64,000 bases of DNA from contig NW_006768780.1 of NCBI RefSeq assembly GCF_000204055.1, positions 222,286 through 286,285 on the forward strand, written 5' to 3'. This document shows positions 9,266 to 17,124 of the stretch, in pieces (positions within the stretch are counted from its first letter, which is position 1; the number at the start of each line of letters is the position of its first letter). The stretch is from Melampsora larici-populina 98AG31. Taxonomy: Eukaryota; Basidiomycota; Pucciniomycetes; Pucciniales; Melampsoraceae. A program made the translations under genes and the position numbers. Below the pieces are notes generated by a model. It saw only the letters and a list, made by a program, of their open reading frames with translations, searched no databases and was not told the DNA's origin.

Positions 9266-12103
9266 TTAGGTATCTTTCCACGGGTTGGCATTAAAAACCC
9301 ATTGGGAAAAAAGCTCACCCTCTCTCTCATCTTCTCCTTGTCCTAAAGTATCTTCTTTCAGCTTGATGTCGTTGTTGTCCGGGACTACGACCTTGTCTTT
9401 GTAATACAATACTTTGTCCGTGATTGAGTAATTTGCGATAGCTTTTGAATTTGGTAATTCTCGACACAGTTTCATTATCTCATTAATCTTCTTGTCTTTA
9501 GCTGACTCCTTTCTGATTTCTGCTACTATTTCATCATCTGTCCAGATCTCCTCTAACAATCCAATTGTTTCAATTTCACATTCCACCTCTTCTTCATCTG
9601 AAATCCAACTTTCCATTGCATCCAGGCTATCAATGAATGCGTCTTGAGGTAAATTCTCAGGTTTCAGTAAACGCCCAAAGGTTAGTTTGTCACCTGCCTC
9701 CGGTTTCAGATCGGGTCTTCTTGAAAGTGCGTCGGGTTTTGTGGATTGCTTTCCAGGCCTGAACCGGATCTCGAAGTCAAAGCTTCCAAGAATCTCGGCC
9801 CACCTGGCCTGTCGTCGAGTGAGTTCCTTTGTAGTCATTAGTGATTCGAGGTTCTTGTGGTCTGTATATACGATCACGTTCAGTCGATGTGGGTTTCCCT
9901 CTAAGTAATGTCTCCATTCTTTAAATGCTGAGATGACTGCTAATAATTCTTTGTCGAAAACTTCATAATTTCTTTCCGCTTTGATCAATGACCTCGACAA
10001 ATATGCAACAGGATGTAGCTCATTGTCCTCATCTGACACTTGGGACAGGACCGCTCCTAAGGCGAAGTCCGAGCAATCGCATTCCAGGATAAATGGTCTG
10101 TACGGGTTTGCTATGGTTAGGACCGGAGCCGTAGTGGAAGAATTCTTCAGGCTTTCGAAGGCGTCGTTGCGTTCCTGGGTCCATTCGAATTTAACATTAT
10201 CCTGCGATAGTTCGTGGAGCGGCCTAGCTATCTTCGAAAAGTGGTTGATAAAGCGCCTGTAGAAGTTTGAGAATCCTAAAAATGTGAGTACTTCAGAAAG
10301 GTTCTTCGGTGCTGGCCATTCTCTTACTGCCTTTACTTTAGTCTCATCCATCTTGATCTGATTTTTTGAAATAATTAAACCTAGGTACGCCACCTCTTTT
10401 TGAGAGAATTTGCACTTCTCAGGCTTGAGCCAGACATTTTGATTCCTAAGGATTTCAAGGATTTCTTTAACGACTTTCTCGTGATCTACACCCGCTTTCG
10501 TATAAATCAGGATGTCATCTTGGTAAGCAGCCACATCTATACCTATATGAGCTTTTAAAATGTCTTGTATAAAAAACTGAAAGAAGCCTGGTGCGCCAGT
10601 AGGTCCGAACGGCATCGTCAAGGGTTCAAATTGACCTGCTTTACATGTAAACGCCAGTTTAGCTTCATCCCCTTCCCTCACCCTCAGGTTATTGTAACCA
10701 TTTCTCATATCTAAACTAGTGAATTGATCAGCGTCGAGTAAGCTATCTATCAATTCCATAGTTAATGGAAGAGGATATTTATTCTTAACCGTAAGTGCAT
10801 TCAGTTTTCGATAGTCAAAACAAGGTCTGAGGTTTCCGTCCTTTTTACCAGTGAATAGGACCGGCGCCGCCCATGGAGAGGTTGTCCGTCTCAAGGTTCC
10901 ATTAGCTAATCCTTTCTCTAACATCTCATTCAAGACTTCAGTTTCTCTTGGTGATAATGGTATGATTCGGCCTGATTGGGGGGTTGCTCCTGGGACTAAG
11001 TCCACTCGAAAATCGTACTGACGATGAGGCGGAAGAACGTTAGAGTTTGCTTTCTCAAACATTCCCAAGTACTCATGGTAGCATTGAGGAACTAATTCAG
11101 CGGCTGTCTTTTCAATTTTGTCCTTCGAAGCCTCTACAGCTAGTCGTGTCGAAACATTCCAAGAGGCCGTTGCGGCATCAATCATTGATCTAGTCGGCTG
11201 AGCGGTGAATTTGGTACCTAAGGTTCGTCGGGTTCCTATTTTTCCATATCTTGCACAAGGGGAAAATTGCTTGCCAATATTTTCAAGACGAGATGATTTA
11301 GGATCGGTAGCAAACTCACTCTGCGGGGGTATTTGCAAGTTATTTTCAAACTCTACCCCCTTCTCGATGTTCCTAGCTTTCCTCTCAGGCCTCATTACGT
11401 GGTCTGTCGAGGTTTTCGTCGGATTATCGAGCGAGTGCTTTTCGTCTGGGTTGTCTGTCTTAAAATTCAAAGGAGGATCCTGATCGCTAATCTTTACTTC
11501 TTCTTTGATAACATTAGGGACATCGAACTCACATTGCGGGGGCATTTGTGAGCTATCTCTAGACTCTACCCCCTCGTCACTAAACCTAGCGTTCCCCTTA
11601 GGCCTCAATACGTGGTCCTTCAAGGGTGTTGTCGGTAAGGACGAAACTGTTCTCACAGTCGCAATTTCAGTCATTTCTTCATTCTTCAACTTGGCTTCTT
11701 CCCAGTTGATTAGTTTGTGATTACGTCGAATCCAAGGCATTCCTAGAATGACGTCGTACTTGTCACGTAGGTCGGTGATGATAAAAGTCGTCTCTTCATC
11801 CTTGTTGTTCACACAATAATCTCCAACATGAGTTATTACAGATTCGTGACCGCTGAAGCCTGTAACACTTCTCTTTTGTGGGAGTTCAGAGGTTAAAAAG
11901 TTGGTTTGGGCTACATACTTTCGACTCATAGCTTCGTGTGTGGCTCCACTGTCAACTAGGGCACGGGCAATTTTGGTTGTGGCAGATTTGGGATCATAAA
12001 GGTGTATCATATCAATAATTCTTGTATCATGCATTTCTAAACTATCAATGATGTTTCCTTCCAATCCCAAATTTTCTATGCTCGAGGGTTGCACAACCTT
12101 CAA
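9266..12103 (-). CDS. Gypsy-B pol: protease, RT, RNase H; integrase deleted
   Basis: It starts at TTG 12103, overlapping the gag stop by 3 nt in the -1 frame, so no ATG is used here. Retropepsin RALVDSGATHE is intact, followed by a linker with two PPQCE/PPQSE hairpin units. RT motifs include LRPCFDYRKLNALT, SLDMRNGYNNL and the catalytic YQDD. RNase H has LECDCSDFALGAVLSQ and TDHKNLES. The protein runs to VVVPDNNDIK, the residues that precede integrase in Gypsy-C, then switches near 9330-9362 into a tail with FSQWVFNANPW that matches untranslated sequence after the Gypsy-C pol stop. The deletion therefore removed the integrase, GPY/F and chromodomain region in one step. Confidence 0.88.
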   Translation of the reverse strand: MKVVQPSSIENLGLEGNIIDSLEMHDTRIIDMIHLYDPKSATTKIARALVDSGATHEAMSRKYVAQTNFLTSELPQKRSVTGFSGHESVITHVGDYCVNNKDEETTFIITDLRDKYDVILGMPWIRRNHKLINWEEAKLKNEEMTEIATVRTVSSLPTTPLKDHVLRPKGNARFSDEGVESRDSSQMPPQCEFDVPNVIKEEVKISDQDPPLNFKTDNPDEKHSLDNPTKTSTDHVMRPERKARNIEKGVEFENNLQIPPQSEFATDPKSSRLENIGKQFSPCARYGKIGTRRTLGTKFTAQPTRSMIDAATASWNVSTRLAVEASKDKIEKTAAELVPQCYHEYLGMFEKANSNVLPPHRQYDFRVDLVPGATPQSGRIIPLSPRETEVLNEMLEKGLANGTLRRTTSPWAAPVLFTGKKDGNLRPCFDYRKLNALTVKNKYPLPLTMELIDSLLDADQFTSLDMRNGYNNLRVREGDEAKLAFTCKAGQFEPLTMPFGPTGAPGFFQFFIQDILKAHIGIDVAAYQDDILIYTKAGVDHEKVVKEILEILRNQNVWLKPEKCKFSQKEVAYLGLIISKNQIKMDETKVKAVREWPAPKNLSEVLTFLGFSNFYRRFINHFSKIARPLHELSQDNVKFEWTQERNDAFESLKNSSTTAPVLTIANPYRPFILECDCSDFALGAVLSQVSDEDNELHPVAYLSRSLIKAERNYEVFDKELLAVISAFKEWRHYLEGNPHRLNVIVYTDHKNLESLMTTKELTRRQARWAEILGSFDFEIRFRPGKQSTKPDALSRRPDLKPEAGDKLTFGRLLKPENLPQDAFIDSLDAMESWISDEEEVECEIETIGLLEEIWTDDEIVAEIRKESAKDKKINEIMKLCRELPNSKAIANYSITDKVLYYKDKVVVPDNNDIKLKEDTLGQGEDEREGELFSQWVFNANPWKDT
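11325..11360 (-). repeat. Hairpin module copy 4 (Gypsy-B linker)
   Basis: 36 nt. Outer stem GGGGGTA/TACCCCC, inner AGTT/AACT. Flanks are GCTAGGAA upstream and GCAGAGTGAG downstream on the sense strand. Confidence 0.75.
11538..11573 (-). repeat. Hairpin module copy 5 (Gypsy-B linker)
   Basis: 36 nt. Outer G5/C5 stem with a short inner GAG/CTC pairing, the weakest interior among the coding copies. Flanks are AACGCTAGG and GCAATGTGAG. Confidence 0.72.
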
Positions 12104-12124
12104 TCTCGAGCATCGCCATTTTTT
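12080..12124 (-). promoter_or_regulatory. Candidate -1 frameshift signal, Gypsy-B gag/pol
   Basis: The slippery heptamer A AAA AAT (12124-12118) is in gag phase. A 6-nt spacer GGCGAT is followed by the stem GCTCGAG (12111-12105) pairing with CTCGAGC (12086-12080). A possible inner stem GGTTG/CAACC lies in the loop. The gag stop sits inside the hairpin. Frameshifting would fuse gag to protease. Confidence 0.6.
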
Positions 12125-13104
12125 GAACTATCAGCTCTGCCTTCCACCTCTTTTCCTTTGTTCAATTGAGTTTCTAACGCATCAATCTTTGCCTTAAGTT
12201 GAGATTCTAATTCATCAATTCTTGAATTGCCATTGCCTGAATAATTGCCTCTTCCTCTTGAATTTCCACAATTGTAATAGCCACCTGAATATCCACCTCT
12301 ACCTCTTCTCCTTTTCGGACAGTCTCCTATAAAGTGACCTGTTTTACCACATGAATAGCAAGCACCACTAGACCCTCTTCTACGATATTCGTCTTCAGTT
12401 ATGTTCAGACGGTACGCCGAACAGTCCATGGCATCGGGATCGGGCATCGAGAGAGGCGTTGACAGCTGAGAGGTTGACGACGGTGCGGCTGTAGCAGGGT
12501 TACGTTTATGTAGCTTGCTGTCCAGTCTGATAGCCATCTTCGCCATGTCTTCAACCGTTTTGAATTCATCTCGTATCATATGTACAGTGACTTCCGATTT
12601 TAATCCTTGTTCAAAATGTGAAATAAGAATGTGTTCTGGCCACTTAACTACGAGCGACAATTCTGAAAACCTTATCCAGTATTCTGATACGTCTTTTGTT
12701 TGTTTCAAGTCTCTGAGTTGTTTCTCAGCTTTGCTAACTCTCTCCGTGTCAAAAAACGTGGCTTTGAAGGAATCTACAAATTTGCTCCAAGTTACCAAAT
12801 GTCCATTATCCCCATCTAAGATTTGATCCATAAGATGTTGTCCCCATATGTTTGCCTTCCCCGTTGTGTACGACAACGCGAACGCAACCTTTGCATGATC
12901 ATTGACAAACGCCAACGAGTTCAGTTGTAGATAGACACCAAGTTGATTCAAGAAAATTTCAGCCTTGGATCCCTTCGAGCCATCATATTTGTCAGGAGTG
13001 GCTACTTTAGGTGGTCGTGGTTGTACAGCAGGAGGTGCCGGGACGTTGTTCAGCTGCTGAGGAGCACTTAATCCTGGCGTGGCATTGGCATTAGGGTCCG
13101 ACAT
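12100..13104 (-). CDS. Gypsy-B gag (capsid and zinc knuckle)
   Basis: The retrotransposon Gag capsid region runs from VATPDKYDGSKGSKAEIFL to about residue 190. A CCHC knuckle CYSCGKTGHFIGDC is near residue 250, followed by a Gly/Arg-rich basic stretch and a short coiled coil. The frame is open upstream of ATG 13104 to an in-frame TGA at 13191-13189. A longer ancestral start at 13236 aligns with the N-terminal coiled coil of Gypsy-C Gag. So this copy probably begins at 13104 and has lost about 44 residues. It ends SKNGDARD like its relatives. Confidence 0.88.
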   Translation of the reverse strand: MSDPNANATPGLSAPQQLNNVPAPPAVQPRPPKVATPDKYDGSKGSKAEIFLNQLGVYLQLNSLAFVNDHAKVAFALSYTTGKANIWGQHLMDQILDGDNGHLVTWSKFVDSFKATFFDTERVSKAEKQLRDLKQTKDVSEYWIRFSELSLVVKWPEHILISHFEQGLKSEVTVHMIRDEFKTVEDMAKMAIRLDSKLHKRNPATAAPSSTSQLSTPLSMPDPDAMDCSAYRLNITEDEYRRRGSSGACYSCGKTGHFIGDCPKRRRGRGGYSGGYYNCGNSRGRGNYSGNGNSRIDELESQLKAKIDALETQLNKGKEVEGRADSSKNGDARD

Positions 13105-13547
13105 GGTGGTGTTTTGCTCTTGTTTTAACCGTTGTATTTCAAGTTCAGCTCTTTGACGTAAAGCAGATTCTTTGTTCAGCCTTTGAGTTCATTCAGCTAA
13201 CTGACGCATCACTTCTTCCATGTTCATATTCGACATGTCTCCGGCAGTACTAGCGGCTTCGGTGAACGTATCTTCAGAAGATGACGAAGAACAGTCTCCG
13301 GGTGGTTCAAACTTCGGTGTTTTGGCGGGTTTGTGTTGGTTGATTGCGGGGTAATGTTAAGGTTTCTGGAGTGCTTGGAATTCTCGGGATGTTGACCAAG
13401 ATCTGAATAACTTTTAAGCGTGAGAGATCTTCTTTTCAAACTTTAATCAACTTCTAACTTTTATCTTGATTTTTCTTTCGTTTTCTTCTTTTCTTTATGT
13501 TATTAATCTTCTTTTCTTCTACCGCTCCTATCCTGAGTAATGGGTAG

Positions 13548-13557
13548 ACGTTGCAAT
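13548..13557 (-). promoter_or_regulatory. Gypsy-B putative self-priming site
   Basis: On the sense strand one base (T) separates the 5' LTR from ATTGCAACGT. Its exact 10-nt reverse complement ACGTTGCAAT lies inside the LTR (13624-13615), about 34 nt after a TATAT box. No tRNA-type TGG start is present. This is the arrangement known from self-priming Tf1/sushi elements. Confidence 0.65.
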
Positions 13558-13558
13558 A

Positions 13559-13717
13559 TGTTAGGACCTGGAATGGAGGATGGAGCGCTGAGGTGTAGTT
13601 GCTAGTATAACTAGATTGCAACGTGAAGACTAAAAGCTCAGTGAGAGCGCGCGCTGGGATATAGCTAAAAGGTACAACACGCAGCTATAAGCATATGCTA
13701 CTAGAGAGACCATAACA
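13559..13717 (-). repeat. Gypsy-B 5' LTR (159 bp)
   Basis: Identical by eye to 9070-9228 and followed by target duplication CAGTC at 13718-13722. It carries the 10-mer that pairs with the primer site. Confidence 0.95.
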
Positions 13718-14063
13718 CAGTCAAAAAGTTCCTCATAGTCCCGGCTTTGGCGGCAGTGTCTTCAAATATTTTATGATGGCGTTTCAAATTTTGGGACATG
13801 GATCTTGTGCTACAAGATTGATCAACGGTCATCACAGCTCCACATACTCTACCTCCCTCAGATGGATGAGGGACTTGACAGATATTCTGCTTGACCTTTG
13901 ACCCTTTGTCGTATTCAGTTATGAAATGCTTCCAGACCCATGAGACCTTGTGTGAGTTGTCGAGTTTGATTTTCTTGCTTTTTGTAGGGGTCTTGACTTT
14001 TAAAGGAGAATCTGATATCGTGATCACTTGTTCATTGGATGAATGGGGGCGTTTAGGAACCAT
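13718..14063 (-). CDS. hAT transposase, N-terminal BED zinc finger exon
   Basis: It starts at ATG 14063. The BED-type finger has WVWKHF near the start, a Cys pair (ICQV...GRVCGA), and the closing MSQNLKRHH. These domains bind transposon ends. The frame is cut at 13718 by the Gypsy-B 5' LTR. Removing Gypsy-B and one CAGTC copy restores an open frame into the exon at 9064. The N-terminal Lys/Ser/Thr-rich stretch resembles a nuclear localisation region. Confidence 0.82.
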
Positions 14064-14124
14064 GATGACAATATGAGGGACCTGGATTGATCAATTTCCA
14101 CGTTGCTGAACCACATACATAGCA

Positions 14125-14220
14125 CAAAAAAAAATTACCGGGCCGGGCCGGGCAGCCAAAAAACAGGGGGCCCGATCAGCCCATTTTTTGAAGGCCGGGC
14201 CGGGCCGGGTCCAAGCCTTA
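14125..14220. repeat. hAT right terminus with GC-rich subterminal repeats
   Basis: CCGGGCCGGG repeats and GGGGGCCCG precede the inverted terminal repeat that ends at 14220. The AT-rich sequence around makes the GC island stand out. Confidence 0.7.
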
Positions 14221-14514
14221 TCTCCAACTCGACTCTGCAATGCCGCTATCTTAGCCTCCAACTCCGCAATCTTCCCCCCGCTTCTGCCTTTGCCTTTACC
14301 ACCTTGGCGACCACACCATCTGGCTCTATGACCCGGCTTTCCACACTTGTAGCACAATCCTTCCTCTCCACGGCGCTTATACTCGTTCGACGGGATATCA
14401 AAACGAGTGCTGGAGACGTCCATCGCATCAGGGTCTAATGGTCTAGCAGTCGATGAGGAGGGGTTGTATTCTCCACGGATGTCGTTGTCAATGGCACAAG
14501 CTAACACTACAAGA
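14221..14514 (-). CDS. Gypsy-A gag, zinc-knuckle segment
   Basis: On the reverse strand this continues gag after the CACTA-type insertion: the LDPDAMDVS motif, then a CCHC knuckle CYKCGKPGHRARWC, then a Lys/Gly-rich basic run and the coiled coil KIAELEAKIAALQSR. It stops at the hAT boundary. The last gag residues (SKNGDARE) and stop lie beyond the hAT at 6985-6940. Confidence 0.8.
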
Positions 14515-15317
14515 AACATAAAATTTTCTGGGCAGAAAATTAAATTATTTGTATACAAAAATCTGGAAAGGTCAGAAACAAAGTGAAAAATATGAAAAAA
14601 TATGCATCCTGTTCCTGGGTTTGTGATCTCCAATCTGCATATTTTTCTGTATTTTTGGGGTTCATATTGGTGAGTGTACTAACAATAATCCCTCATAATC
14701 ATCAGATTACCACCTGTAACAGATGCTGGAATTTGGCTGATCAGTGCTGAGAGAAAATTTTGATTACTACAAAACCCCATAACTTTGTCAATTATGGCTC
14801 AAAACACCCAACTTTGAGTGCATCGGAAAGCTGGTATTTGCCTGAAGATAGTTCATAAATGAAGCAAATACGTGGTGGGCCTGCAAGGAAAGATATCCCT
14901 GATGAAATTGAATTTCACATACCATCAAATAGAATGTCAGTCATTGGGATCACACATTTTGTGTTGCAATGAAATTTATAGTTCAGGAATTCAGCTTTCT
15001 AATGCACCTAAAATCGAGGGTGAGCCAGAATTGACAAAGGTATGGGGTTTTATAGTAATCAAAACTTTCTCTCAGCACTGATCAGCCAAATTTCATCATC
15101 TATTACAGGTGGTGATCTGATGATTATGAGGTTTTATTGTTAGTACACTCACCAATATGAAGCCCAAAAATATGGAAAAATATGCAGATTGGAGACCTCA
15201 AACCCAGGAACAGGATGTATATTTTTTCATATTTTTCACTCTGTTTCTGACCTTTCCAGATTTTTGTATACAAATAATTTAATTTTCTGCGCAGAAAATT
15301 TTATGTTTCTTGTAGTG
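14515..15317. mobile_element. Foldback CACTA-type (En/Spm-like) non-autonomous element
   Basis: Both ends begin CACTACAAGAAA, the hallmark CACTA terminus, and are flanked by the 3-bp duplication TAA (14512-14514, 15318-15320). The two arms are inverted copies of each other over about 310 bp (for example GTATACAAAAATCTGGAAAG on both), leaving a centre near 14850-14980. No transposase ORF is present. It splits the Gypsy-A gag capsid region. Confidence 0.85.
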
Positions 15318-15947
15318 TAATGCTGTGATGGCGGGAAGGTCGGTAAAAGACTCGCGGATCATAGCAAGTCGTACTTCTCGCTTCAATCCTTGACGGTAGT
15401 GGCTAATCAGGGTTGGGATTTCCCACTTTGTTGCAGGTGCGAGTTGATTGAACAAGACCGTATACTCAGCTGCCAATCGAGTTTGCCTTAGGGACCTGAG
15501 GCCGGCTTCTGCCCTTTTTTGGCGGTCGGAGTCAAAGAAGACTGACTCAAAAGCTACCGCGAATTCGTCGTAAGTGACAACATTGTCTTCCTCTGGGTTT
15601 AGGACACGAGTGAGGAAAGGTTGTGCCCATTTGACAGCATCGCCGGTGAGATAGGACAGAGCAAATGTGACCTTGGAACGGTCCGACGGGAATAAGGCCT
15701 TGTTGGTCAGGATGTAGAGACCAACTTGACTGGCAAATGCCTCGGCCTTGGAGCCTCGGGAGCCATCGAACTTATCTGGTGTCGCCACCTTTGGAGTTCT
15801 AGCGACGGGTGCCGGAGGCGGTGGAGCAGGCGCCTGTTGGGCTTCAGCGGCAACTCGACGTTCGGTTTCGGCTGCAAGGGCGGCGCTCAGTTGTTCGATG
15901 CGCCTAGCCATAGACTCTAGATTGAGGGGCTCGACTGGTCCACTCAT
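15318..15947 (-). CDS. Gypsy-A gag, N-terminal and capsid segment
   Basis: The likely start is ATG 15947 (MSGPVEPLN); the frame is open upstream to about 16004. There is an N-terminal coiled coil (MARRIEQLSAALAAETERR), a Pro/Ala-rich linker, then the capsid opening VATPDKFDGSRGSKAEAF and the LLSHYRQGLKREVR-type block. It ends at the CACTA-type insertion just after SFTDLPAITAL. It is collinear with Gypsy-B and Gypsy-C Gag. Gag assembles the virus-like particle in the cytoplasm. Confidence 0.82.
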
Positions 15948-16237
15948 GTCTGCAACTGATTCGTACTCGGTCGTATCAGAGTTAGATGGGTCGGCAGATC
16001 GCACGGATGGTGATCGAAAAGTCGGCGTGGTGGCTTGGTGGTGTGGTGGGGGTATGGGTTGCTAGTTGTGGATGTTACTTCTTGTACTTTATAACTTCTT
16101 CTTTAACTTCTTCTTCGTCTTAAAAAAAAAAAAAAAATTCCGCTTCTAATCTGATTTTCTTAAAATAACTTTAACTTCTTTTAAAATTTTCTTCTTCTTC
16201 TTTTAATGATATCTTCTTTTCGGTTTGCCTTGATTTG

Positions 16238-16247
16238 ATGCTACAAT
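16238..16247 (-). promoter_or_regulatory. Gypsy-A putative self-priming site
   Basis: On the sense strand one base (C) follows the LTR end, then ATTGTAGCAT. Its exact reverse complement ATGCTACAAT lies inside the LTR (16335-16326). Same position rule as Gypsy-B and -C but different sequence. Confidence 0.65.
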
Positions 16248-16248
16248 G

Positions 16249-16443
16249 TGTTATGACCCGGCTTCAGGGGGTCTGGGGTTCGTGGGCAAAGGGAAAGAGA
16301 GTGATGATATCCACGTATGATAGTTATTGTAGCATAGGGAGCAAAGCATGGATGGCTCGAGAGCTGGTACAAGTGCGGCTCTGGGTCTTGCCTGTCACAG
16401 GATCGTGACATCCCTATAGTCCCGTGTCAGAGAGATCATAACA
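16249..16443 (-). repeat. Gypsy-A 5' LTR (195 bp)
   Basis: Ends are TGTTATGA...TCATAACA, perfect 8-bp terminal inverted repeats. It lies about 300 bp upstream of gag on the reverse strand. The partner LTR is not in the window. Confidence 0.8.
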
Positions 16444-16531
16444 TTTCAGACTTGAATTAAAAGCTGTGTTGAAAAAGAAATCACAATTATAGTGAAATTT
16501 TTCTTTTTTTGAGTTGATGATGGTTTATAAG

Positions 16532-16737
16532 TGTTATGAACTGGTTCTATTTCACTTGAGTGACATATTCACATTACATGTCACAAGCTCGAGAACCATC
16601 TTATAGTTGTAGATACATTGCCTGTACAGATTTTCCCTCATCCGACAATCCACATAGGAAGACTGGTAATAGATACAAATCCTCACCAGAACTCCCTTGA
16701 CCCTCGTCGCCGAAAACCCCCAAGTCTGTCCATAACA
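16532..16737 (+). repeat. Gypsy-C 5' LTR (206 bp)
   Basis: Ends are TGTTATG...CATAACA. A TTATAG box lies about 33 nt before ATCCGACAAT (16640-16649), the 10-mer complementary to the primer site. Confidence 0.95.
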
Positions 16738-16738
16738 T

Positions 16739-16748
16739 ATTGTCGGAT
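16739..16748 (+). promoter_or_regulatory. Gypsy-C putative self-priming site
   Basis: One base (T) after the LTR comes ATTGTCGGAT, the exact reverse complement of ATCCGACAAT at 16640-16649 in the LTR. The LTR 10-mer sits where transcription would start relative to the TATA-like box. Confidence 0.68.
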
Positions 16749-17124
16749 CTATAGACGAGACTCAAGGACTATAGATAGATCACCAAGAAGAAACAAGTAG
16801 AATTGACTTAAATCGAAAGAAAACCGAACCTCAAGATTCAGAATACTAGCGAATCTAGATCTCAGAAATTCAAAGTTGAAAAGACCCAAGAAACTATTCG
16901 AAATCGAAAACCTTATTAACTAATCTGCATACGCTGAAACCGAATCCACCAGAACCTTATCTTACTTACTAAAAACTCTGTCGATCCCGACTGTGATCCC
17001 TGGACTAGCAAACGCAACCACGTCTCCATCTTACCGTGCTCCTTTAGAGGAGGAGGACTCTGATAGTGAAACTCCGATCCCTTTTCTCGACGCCGATTCT
17101 AGCCTTACCGGTAGCGAGATCGAT

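Larger units (their letters stand above)
9070..13717 (-). mobile_element. Gypsy-B: young, integrase-less Ty3/gypsy element inside hAT
   Basis: The two LTRs (9070-9228, 13559-13717) are 159 bp and identical by eye. The target duplication is CAGTC (9065-9069, 13718-13722). Gag and pol are on the reverse strand with a polypurine tract beside the 3' LTR (9229-9242, sense AGAGGGGGAATGG). Pol lacks integrase and chromodomain: after RNase H it jumps into what is the 3' untranslated region in Gypsy-C. A complete target duplication and identical LTRs show recent normal integration, so integrase must have been supplied in trans. Confidence 0.93.
6994..14220 (-). mobile_element. hAT DNA transposon, split by Gypsy-B
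   Basis: The termini are perfect 17-bp inverted repeats, TAAGGCTTGGACCCGGC at 6994 and its complement ending at 14220. They are flanked by an 8-bp target duplication TCTCCAAC (6986-6993 and 14221-14228), as expected for hAT. The transposase is on the reverse strand with a BED finger and hAT dimerisation domain. Both subterminal regions are very GC-rich with repeated GGGCC/GGCCC motifs. It inserted into Gypsy-A gag and was later interrupted by Gypsy-B at 9070-13717. Without Gypsy-B it is about 2.6 kb. Confidence 0.92.
5347..16443 (-). mobile_element. Gypsy-A: old Ty3/gypsy element broken by three insertions
   Basis: On the reverse strand it reads 5' LTR (16249-16443), gag (15947-15318, then 14514-14221, then 6985-6940), and pol N terminus (6943-5347), where it is cut by the copia LTR. 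A CACTA-type element (14515-15317) splits gag after the capsid, and a hAT element (6994-14220) splits gag just after the zinc knuckle. Both carry their own target duplications (TAA; TCTCCAAC). The RT-integrase part and 3' LTR are not in the window. Its gag end, pol start and LTR design match Gypsy-B and Gypsy-C, so it belongs to the same chromovirus-type lineage. Confidence 0.85.
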
